Below, in pieces: positions 56,401 to 64,000 of a DNA stretch of 64,000 bases. How positions within the stretch are numbered: position 1 is the first letter of the stretch; the number at the start of each line of letters is the position of its first letter. The notes under the pieces are model-generated. The model was not told the origin of the DNA and did no database searches. It saw nothing but the letters and a program-made list of their open reading frames with translations. Both the position numbers and the translations under genes were made by a program. Source of the stretch: Cyathus striatus (Eukaryota > Basidiomycota > Agaricomycetes > Agaricales > Nidulariaceae); NCBI GenBank assembly GCA_025738555.1, contig JAOVFP010000003.1, positions 1 to 64,000 on the forward strand, given 5' to 3'.

Positions 56401-56490
56401 TGCTCACCTTTGTGCGTGAAAATTTGGCCTTGAGCGTGGCACGCTCAATCACGCTCACTTTTGTGCATGGCCGGAATTTTCTATGTGCAC
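53416..56490 (+). mobile_element. Minisatellite-filled TIR transposon, copy C (3.1 kb)
   Basis: The left end is GGGCAGCAAGAAAATTCC; the right end in reverse complement is GTGCACATAGAAAATTCC, with the terminal GGG mutated. The flanking 9-bp duplication AATATAGAG is perfect (53,407-53,415 and 56,491-56,499). It has the same plan and orientation as copy B: a left unique AT-rich part, a central array, and a right subterminal part rich in GAGCGTGA. CpG loss is intermediate between A and B. No transposase is present. Confidence 0.9.
54180..55925. repeat. Minisatellite array of copy C
   Basis: The units are in reverse orientation to those printed for copy A: CTCAATGTCCTTTAACTTG, AGTGTGAGCATGATTGGTAT, TCTTACTCATGCTCACAAAT, ATTACACTTGCATTC. 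A composite of about 130 bp, with alternating 'CAATGTCCTTTAACTTGAG' and 'GCATTCAACTTGAGCG' units, repeats several times. That order differs from the array in copy A. Confidence 0.9.
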
Positions 56491-56499
56491 AATATAGAG

Positions 56500-58754
56500 G
56501 AATCTAAAGTTGAAATCTGTCACGAAAACTAAGTTTGCTCTATTACTGTCCTAAACTTACAATTCATTGTAGCGTCTTTGTAGCATGTACACCAGTGTAG
56601 TACGATTACATTGTAGTGAAGGTAAATACCTAATACATTGCAATAAAGTTAGGACTTTCATGACTTAAACAGACCTGTTTCTTTGGACTTAACAAGTCAC
56701 AAGATTAATATTCTTCGGTTCCTCTGGAAATATTAATAGAAGCTTACATTGTACATTTAGTACAATTTCACTTACTATATATTGGATGATCACTGTTGGA
56801 GGGAACTGAGAAAGGAAATCAGAAAAAAAACAGATGACTTGTGTTCAAAAATGATAAAGTCGGCGAGCGAGAAAACCTAGGACTCCATCACTCTCTCCTC
56901 CTTGATGAAGATGGCATCTTCCCAGCCCTAAGCGAACCTTGTATCGATACGGCCTGTTCTATGCTAAGGGAACCTCTAAGATAACGATGTAGGTTAAGAA
57001 GAACAAAAGGAAGAAAGGAGGAAAACGAACCAGACACGTGTCCTCTGAATTTCTTCAAAATCAGCAGCCTTATCAGGTACGAGAGTGTTCACCCTTCCTA
57101 TCTGGATTATACGTGCTCTGGAGTCCTTAGATGGTTGAGTATTGGAACATGAAGGAATCGTGGGAGAATAAGGAGTGGGTATCAGGAGTGGGGTACCTTC
57201 GACAACGCAGGTGAGAGAGACGCTACGCCTGTGTCACTTGCCATCTCCCCTTCTCCTCTGTAACGCTCTCCTTATCCGTGGGGATGTCTACAACCCTGCC
57301 CCCTCGCTCCCGAAACCGACCATCCTCCACCACTCTCTCCTTCCCCTTCGACTCAGATGGCATCTTCCCAACCCAATCCCCTATAGCGCTCAAGAATCCG
57401 GAACGAAGCGAGATTTACATCAATGAGATGAAAAGAAGGATGAAAGGATGAAAACGGACCATACTCACATACTCTGACTTCTTTCCAAACCAGAAACCCC
57501 ATCTGGTGCGAGAGTATTCTCCCTCCCTATCCGGCTTAGCTGTCCCCGTCGATGCCACAGTATCCACTCATCTGTTCGAGCTCACTATGGGCTCGGTATA
57601 GATTACGACATCTTCCCTTATCACGACAGATTCCGAATAACTCGAATACACCACTTCAGGTAGCTGCTACGTGTCTGTCCACTCATCTTCTCGTGTTCAT
57701 AATGTATCGACGAGCGGGATGCAAGATAATCGACATCGATTAGGGCTTCAGGAAGTGTGTTTCCCCCACGTCACGGTGAGTCTGCGGCGCATTTTAGTGC
57801 GTTGTCGGTGGAGGTGGGTCCTGGGCATGCTAAATATGCAAGAGGTGGGGTGTCGAGCTTCATGCCCGCCTGGCGCTTCGTCCGTGCAATCGTTTTGTTT
57901 CGCTGCTTTGAAACCCTTTTCTATCTGAGATCACAGTGGTGCCACTAGGATAGGACTTAGATAACCTCGCATTAATGGATCCTCCGTCTTTAAAGTTATC
58001 GCACGCACATAGGAGACTCAAGCTTTAAGCAAGCTGCTTACTCTTACACCCAGATCACCAACTCCGATGTATAGAACGAGTTCCGTTGGTATTGAGGTTC
58101 TCAGACTTGGCCACTGTAGTATGACAGCCATCAGAAGCTCTGTTGGTGACCAGACTTGCTTCACAGCCACATATCTCAGTGGCTCGCTCCATAATCCATT
58201 CCACCATGCTAGTAAGTATCTCGCATCCCACCACATTGCATCCACCAAAGATCCATTATCTAGATATGTGAGTTCCCTGAATAGAACCGTCCTGATGACA
58301 TCTTGATTGAAGGAGGATTGGATTTGAAAACTCCTGAAATGAATTGGTGCATGCATAAACGGCGATCAACTGCATGCATATGATCTAAAATTCTTCGTTG
58401 ATTTGGGACTCTGTATTCTAAGTTATATTCTTCCTCTCTGTCTTCCTGTTCTCCATACGTCCCATCTGTATTGGTGACTGCTAGAAGCACTTCCCTGGTA
58501 TGTGGGGAAAGAATAGGTCCATCTGGTGAGGAAGGCCGAGGATAATAATTGCTTTGATTCACGTGGCATTTGATTTATAATTTCGACAGGAAGCAGTTTG
58601 TACGGATAAGTATGAGCAGTGTTGGCATGGTCAATCAATGGAGGTCCGAATGGTCTGATAATGTCATGCACCATCTGACCTATAGACGGGTCCGTCAAAG
58701 GTATTGACGGGGTCGCAAAGGGTCTATAGTTAAAATCGTTCCCATACCTTTCAT
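56500..58754. other. Region with two diverged copies of a gene segment
   Basis: Near 56,940-57,060 and again at 57,410-57,560, minus-strand sequence resembles the exon and intron at 50,040-50,160 of the Tc1-split gene; all three have a GTTCGTTTYCC-like intron start after ACACGTGTCTG or a variant. They are probably relics of tandem paralogues. A minus-strand frame at 58,423-58,698 with YKLLPVEIINQMP could be an F-box start but cannot be extended. No intact gene is supported. Confidence 0.45.
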
Positions 58755-59883
58755 CAGCGTTGTCATTGACGGGGTCTGACCCCGTCCGTCAAGAGGGTCC
58801 GAGTCAATGATTGACGGAGTCCGTAGTATGTTGGTATATCTAGATTTGCCAAATGCGGTAACGCCACTGGCCACACAGGGTTACGCAAGGGTTACAGCCA
58901 CACCGGCTCACAACCAGCTCAATCATTCTACAAAATTGACGTTGTTGATTAAAAATGCGAAAATTACATTTGGACAATAAGTATTTTTAAGAAGAAGTGA
59001 AGCAGTTAGGAAAAGACTTAAATTAATAATCAACTAATGTGCTATATATTGTACTGTAAACATTTAAACCATGATGGTTATAAGTAATTCATCTGCAGGA
59101 TATACATTTAAATTCAACATAAGTATCACATTGCTCATTTCGTTAACAAAAAAACAGTGTCCAAATTAAATAGTCACGCATATTGCTTGCAGTGTACCAC
59201 GGTGTACAGGGATGTAAGTGCGATGCATGTGTTAACAATTTCCGTAAAAACAACGAAGTAAGTTTTTGGGGCAGACGGCGACTTACGGCAACATAGTCAA
59301 TCAAAAATTTAGATATAACGAGATACAGAAGACCAAACTTATTTTCTACTTACTCTTTGGCGGCTTGGCCTCAAATTTTATATGTTATTGTGCAATTATT
59401 AAACTAATAGTAATACATAATCATTAATATTTTAATTTAATGTGTACAAGCTTAATAATAGCGGAAGGGCGCCAGTGGTTTGCTTGAGTTTGCATGTTCG
59501 CAATTTGGCGCTTATAGACGCGCGTTGAGGTTTGCGAGTTTTAGCGAACTGACGTGTCGGGATGTCACGTGACGCAATCTAGATACACCAAGATACGCAA
59601 GACCGTGATTGAAATGACAGTCGACAGGTCAATCACTGAGTCTTCTGGTAAAGTTGCACATGGCTGAGTGTTCAGTTCTGCAGATAACGCGAAGGAAGCG
59701 TCGCGTGCTTCAAAGAACCCAGGCCTCTAACGTCTTGAGTACACCTATGTAGGCAGCAGTGCCAGTGAGCACAAGGGCTATCGTGGTTCGGGGCTTTCAG
59801 AAATAGGTGAGACCGGACGCGTTGCATTGAAGTTGTCATATCAATGTTCAAGATGCCATATGGTAGCGGATGGATGTTCACAC

Positions 59884-61698
59884 TAGTGTTGTTGCAGCTC
59901 GGCTTGAGGAGCCGTAGCCGCCCAAGCCGAGCTGATTTCTAGCTAGCCGCAGCCAGCCATTTGGCTAACAGCTTGCACGGCTGACACCCCAGCTAAAGGG
60001 TTAGCCAGGGGGTTTCCTATATAATTTGGGGGTCACCAATCCGGCATGTCACACAAGTGTGACAGCGACACATGCCCATTTTGCATTGTCCCAGTGTAAT
60101 ATCTTTTGCTACAGATGCTCAATCACTTTAAAATAACTTGCATAATATGTTATTTAGTAGTATATTTAACCTTGTGTAATTATATTTTTAGTAGTCTAAT
60201 ACATAAATTTAAAATTGCATAATAGTCCAACCTCTCTGCCAAAATAGGCATCAAATCAGTAATATTGTGCCCAGTCTTCAGATTTTCACTTTATCCGCTA
60301 ATCTTAATAACAAAAGTTATATATTTTAACATATGGAACAAAACTGTTGAGCCAGAATTTTAAGAAGCCTTCTTTAACCAGTCAATCATGCAAGGTAACG
60401 TACAAGATCTCCAGGTAAAAGTCAAAAAATAAAAATTCAGGTTCAACAGTTCTATTTTAATACTAAATCTGAGTACTTTTTTCCATTAAAGCTAGCTGTG
60501 AAAGTGAGATTCTGATGAGTGGCCGTAGATACAAGTTTTGCCCTGCTAAATAGCGTGAGAAACTAGTATAATATACACTCAAGTTGCACTGTAGACCATC
60601 ATTAGACAGCCATTCTCTTCGTAATAATTATTCTGACTCAATAGTGTTGTTAATATGTTGTAGTTGAGCACTTCATATCACTATCACTAATCAAAATAAT
60701 AAGTTTCCATAAAGCAATTGAAGTTGTAATTTCGCTGTATCAAAGAGCGTGGGAAATTAGCGCGGTACACTTGGAAATACCACATATACACCACTTAAAC
60801 ACTGCCTCTAAGTGATAACTTGGCGGAAATTCATAAAATAAGCTTTATTATGAACTACTGTTTATGATTATAAAAATAATTTAACCAGATATAGTAAAAT
60901 ATCTCTTTAGTTCTTTAATTCAGCAATATTTTAGCCATATGATCACTAGATCATCACAGAACATATCATAAAATTCATTTTATAGCAGTGCTAAGAACAT
61001 AAAATTATAGAAACATGTTATATATGTTCAAATATATCATATGATATGTATATCCCAATGCTTAGGCCCTTCTAAATAATAACTTTCAGCCTGTGACAAA
61101 GTTGTGACAAGGAAAGAAGATGTATTTAAGCATTTATATTTATAATTTAGACATAATACATATATTGAAAGACTTATAATAGATGAAATATCATTATTAC
61201 ACAGAAAGAATAAAGAGAAATACTTAGAATTTCACTTCACTGCGTCAGTTTTATCCTGGGACAAGATTTTGGTCACTTTTGGTCACACTGTGTGACGTCA
61301 CGCTAAACACCATATAGGGATTGGTGACCCCCACTATATTAGGTAAGGAGTAGCACTTTCCCCGGCAGCTGGAGAGCTACCAACGCTTAATTAATTAATT
61401 ATTATGTAACACCTTCTTTTAGGCATTTGATATGTAGTTGTAGTAGTTGCTTGTCATGTTGGGATATGAATGGGTGTCTGTGGTTGGTTTACTTACTCTA
61501 ATTTTATTTTCAGCTAATTTCTCTTGATGTTTGTAGTTTTAATATTATTTATATAGCAAGATTGCACTAATAATAACATAAATATTCCTCATATTTTTAC
61601 CAGCTTCCTAAAATGTATATTAGCTGCAGCTAAGCTCGGCTGGTTAGCCGGCCCTAGCTGAGCCGAGCCGAGTCATGTTTAGCTGTTTAACAACACTA
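59884..61698. mobile_element. Non-autonomous hAT element, host of a nested insertion
   Basis: Both ends begin TAGTGTTGTT as inverted repeats. A perfect 8-bp target duplication GTTCACAC flanks it (59,876-59,883 and 61,699-61,706). Subterminal copies of AGCCGAGC/GCTCGGCT lie inside both ends (59,898-60,010 and 61,620-61,675). An 8-bp duplication with TAGNG ends is the hAT pattern. There is no transposase; most of its length is the nested element. Confidence 0.9.
60028..61332. mobile_element. GGGGGTCACC element nested in the hAT element
   Basis: The inverted ends GGGGGTCACCAATCC are perfect for 15 bp. GTCACAC/GTGTGAC words follow inside each end. The interior is very AT-rich and non-coding. Flanks CTATATAAT and CTATATTAG are similar but not identical, so the target duplication is uncertain or diverged. 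Confidence 0.75.
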
Positions 61699-62451
61699 GT
61701 TCACACTATCACGAAAAGCGAAGGGATACGTTAAATATGGCGATTCAAGAGTCCAATGAAAAGGTATTGGCGGACCTGACTGAAAATATGGAATTTTAGT
61801 GATGTCTGAGCTTAGTAGAGCCCCAAAAGCGATCTATAATGAGGCCTAAAGAATGTAGATAAGTGTAATAAGCTTGTAAGGGAACTTTGTACCATAGTAC
61901 GTGCACCTGCAAAAGCCACTATACACTTGCCACTTTTCTAATGCACCTTCATTTTATGCTTCCAAACGTTATTGCTATGCTTTAAATAGCTCGAAGTTCA
62001 AATAGTGATTATACAAAGATCCAAGTTTCCGAGGTTTTTAACTGTGCATCTCTCTGACTGAAGTATGTACATACAATGAGGGTGGTACACAACTGAGGAC
62101 CACCAGTATGTACTGACTATGCACAAGGATTTCCATTCTGTTGAAATCGGCAATCGGTGAGGACGACGAGACGCGTCTTGTAACACGAGCTTGAAGATAA
62201 CGGAGGACGATGGCAAGGGTTACAGCAATGTGAACCGAGAACGTGCCAGTGACAGAAGATGTTGCCGTCGGAGATTCAATATGCCAGAACTGTACTAATC
62301 CTTATTTAGGGGGGGAGGGGGGGGGGAGGGTACTTCGGGATATGTTCCGAGATCGGAGGATCTGCCACCCCTTGGATTGACCTGTCGACCGTCAATCATT
62401 GACTCGGACCCTCTTGACGGACGGGGTCAGACCCCGCCAATGACAACGCTG

Positions 62452-62980
62452 AGTATGAGGGTGGTGTCAATGATAGTGTGGATGAAAGACCAATGTAGAA
62501 GCTACGGACTACATCGAATATGGCAGATCCCATGATTGTGCTTAGCATATGCAAACGACCTTCAAAAATTCCAGAAATCGCGGAATGCACACCCCTCCAA
62601 AGATCATTCATCAGTTCCCAGACGGTGCGGTACCGAAATCCTTTTTAGGACGAATGGCCGCAAACGGATGGATAACCGAGACTAGATGTATTCTACCGTT
62701 TACGGTTTTGAGCAGTCTCCTTCCCAGACCCTATAGGATGTCTCGATCCTAGAGCGGTACACAATTTTTATTCCGAGTTCATGAGTTATTTGGGAGATTC
62801 ATAAGTAGTTTTGATTAGCCAATCATATCACTTTATCTGATCATTCTCTTTTTGGAAATAGGTACTTTGAACTTTAATTCGGTGAGACATCCTATAGGGT
62901 CTGGCATATAACATATACTTACAAACACCACAGCCACCTTGATCGCCTGCTCGCCGACATCATTTTGAGTCTGAAAGTAA
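62452..62980. other. Spacer with a 21-bp perfect inverted repeat
   Basis: The arms at 62,724-62,744 (starting CCAGACCCTATAGG) and 62,884-62,904 are perfect reverse complements 139 bp apart. No gene is supported. This could be a very small MITE of 181 bp. Confidence 0.6.
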
Positions 62981-64000
62981 ATGCTCAGGGAACAAATATT
63001 CAGGGATACTTTCATTAACGGGTGGGGAAGTCGCGTCAACTCGCGTCGATTTCGTTGTAATGTAAACCTTTGCGACTGCTGTATGTCTGCCCTGCTAGCC
63101 AAGTTTGGTATACGCCTGTATCTCTGGAAAATCAACGTGGTTCAAGCAGTTCTCAAACGCGATTGCGATGTCATTTCAATTGCTAGAACAGGCCTTGGAA
63201 GACATTGACTTTCTGGATGCCACTCTTATTTCACCCAGCAAATAGCATACTTGTAATTATCACACCTCTCAACATACTGGGAAAGTAACATGTGGATTTA
63301 CTAAGTAAAGCAGGGAAAAAGGGTATATTCATTGGGAGAGCACAGCTACAGCTGCAAACTTTCAGGTAAGTATAAATAAGCACTTGTAGTAAAGGATACT
63401 TATCGTACCTTAGGCTATCGAGAACTTTGAATACCAAATAATCGTTGTCAGCCCGGATCAATTGGTCAAAAGAAAAGGAGGTTTTGAGAAACTGTTCCAG
63501 AATTGGAGCTTCACAAGTCACATTATCTATCGTTGATGAGGCGCACTGTGTCTAAATCTGGAGTGCGTTCAGGCCTGAATACAATGAAGTGGGACGTATT
63601 AGAGATATCTTACCAAAAGATATCCAAATCTTGGTGATGTCCACAACACTTCTGAAGCATATTCTGAACGAGGTCTGTGATATTCTAAGGATCTGTAAAA
63701 CCTTGCATTTTTCCGAAAGACAACCCAATGTTCCAATATTTTCTTTAGTATTTAAAAGATCTTGAGTCCACTGTCTAAATTCGAGGACTTGAAGTTCATT
63801 CCGAACAATTGGAAAGTTGGAGATCCGCCACCACCAAAATTCCTTTTTTTCTTCGACAACATAAACGAATCTATCACTGCTCAGGAGTACCTGTGCTTGC
63901 AAATTCCACCTACATATCACAAAAAAATAATACGATTTAATGTCAACATGTCAGACGAATTCAAGGAAGACAAAGCACAGGGCTTACTAGAGGCATTGTT
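62981..64000 (+). pseudogene. Decayed RecQ-type DNA helicase (partial, runs off the window)
   Basis: Plus-strand reading gives LLAKFGIRLYLWKINVVQAV, LKRDCDVISIARTGLG (degenerate Walker A), a frameshift, LTFWMPLLF, VIITPLNILGK, IIVVSPDQLVKRKGGFEKLF and SIVDEAHCV, immediately followed by a TAA. It continues IWSAFRPEYNEVGRIRDILP, ILVMSTTLLKHIL, a gap with stops, NNWKVGDPPPPKFLFFFDNI and IIRFNVNMSDEFKED, and runs off the right edge. The block order and the DEAH box match the RecQ-like helicases abundant in basidiomycete genomes and typical of subtelomeres (telomere-linked helicases). Walker A has lost its GKT, with at least two stops and frameshifts, so this copy is dead. No helicase is coded between it and the telomere. 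Confidence 0.88.

Larger units (their letters stand above)
58755..62451. mobile_element. 3.7 kb element with 63-bp inverted ends
   Basis: Bases 58,755-58,817 and 62,389-62,451 are reverse complements over 63 bp with one mismatch, beginning CAGCGTTGTCATTG. Inside each arm is a near-perfect palindrome, GACGGGGTC-T-GACCCCGTC. The word TTGACGGGGTC also recurs just outside the left arm (58,685-58,713). No clean target duplication was found, so the true ends may lie further out. The body contains a hAT element with another element nested in it. No transposase is present. Confidence 0.75.

Noticed and set aside
63231..63920. Minus-strand frames of 96 and 122 codons at the right end
   Set aside because: They are antisense shadows of the plus-strand RecQ-type helicase relic, whose motifs read clearly on the plus strand.

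Overview
The window is the end of a fungal chromosome. It opens with about 16 tandem CCCTAA units, the C-rich strand of a TTAGGG telomere, at bases 1-100. Gene style (many introns of about 45-65 nt) and gene content point to a basidiomycete, most likely an Agaricomycete. That content is F-box/LRR proteins, a TPR-CHAT protein, DUF6533/DUF6534-type membrane proteins, a divergent G-protein alpha subunit, an NLR-like N-terminus and a RecQ-type subtelomeric helicase. No species is claimed.

Layout. 0-5 kb holds the telomere, a degenerate GTCAC repeat, a subtelomeric segment that recurs inverted at about 46.9-47.5 kb, and the left arm of an inverted gene duplication. 5.9-13.5 kb is the best-preserved gene block: an F-box/LRR gene, a DUF6534-type membrane protein and a membrane-anchored aspartic protease, all on the minus strand. 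16-21.6 kb is an F-box gene split by a 4.3 kb minisatellite-filled transposon. 23-27.3 kb has a divergent G-alpha gene and the right arm of the inverted duplication. 27.9-35.3 kb is a large TPR-CHAT gene broken by three unrelated transposons, a stop codon and frameshifts. 35.9-42 kb is mostly transposon remains. An apparently intact short-chain dehydrogenase lies at 42.9-43.9 kb. 47.7-53.3 kb holds a membrane-protein gene and an unidentified gene, each interrupted by a TA-flanked transposon (one an intact Tc1 element), then the N-terminus of an NLR-like cell-death gene. 53.4-56.5 kb is a third copy of the minisatellite transposon. 58.7-62.5 kb is a three-deep nest of DNA transposons. The window ends in a decayed RecQ helicase that runs past the edge.

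The most notable system is a group of non-autonomous DNA transposons that are largely made of one short motif. Two families have termini of the form GGGC-NNNN-AGAA and duplicate 9-10 bp of target. Each repeats its own private motif inward from the ends (TGAGCGTGA in one, TGACGTTGCC in the other). In the first family the motif has grown into kilobase tandem arrays. Differences between repeat units are almost all CpG to TpG/CpA, the signature of methylation-driven decay. Several host genes become continuous again when an element and one target copy are removed on paper, which fixes the element boundaries to the base.
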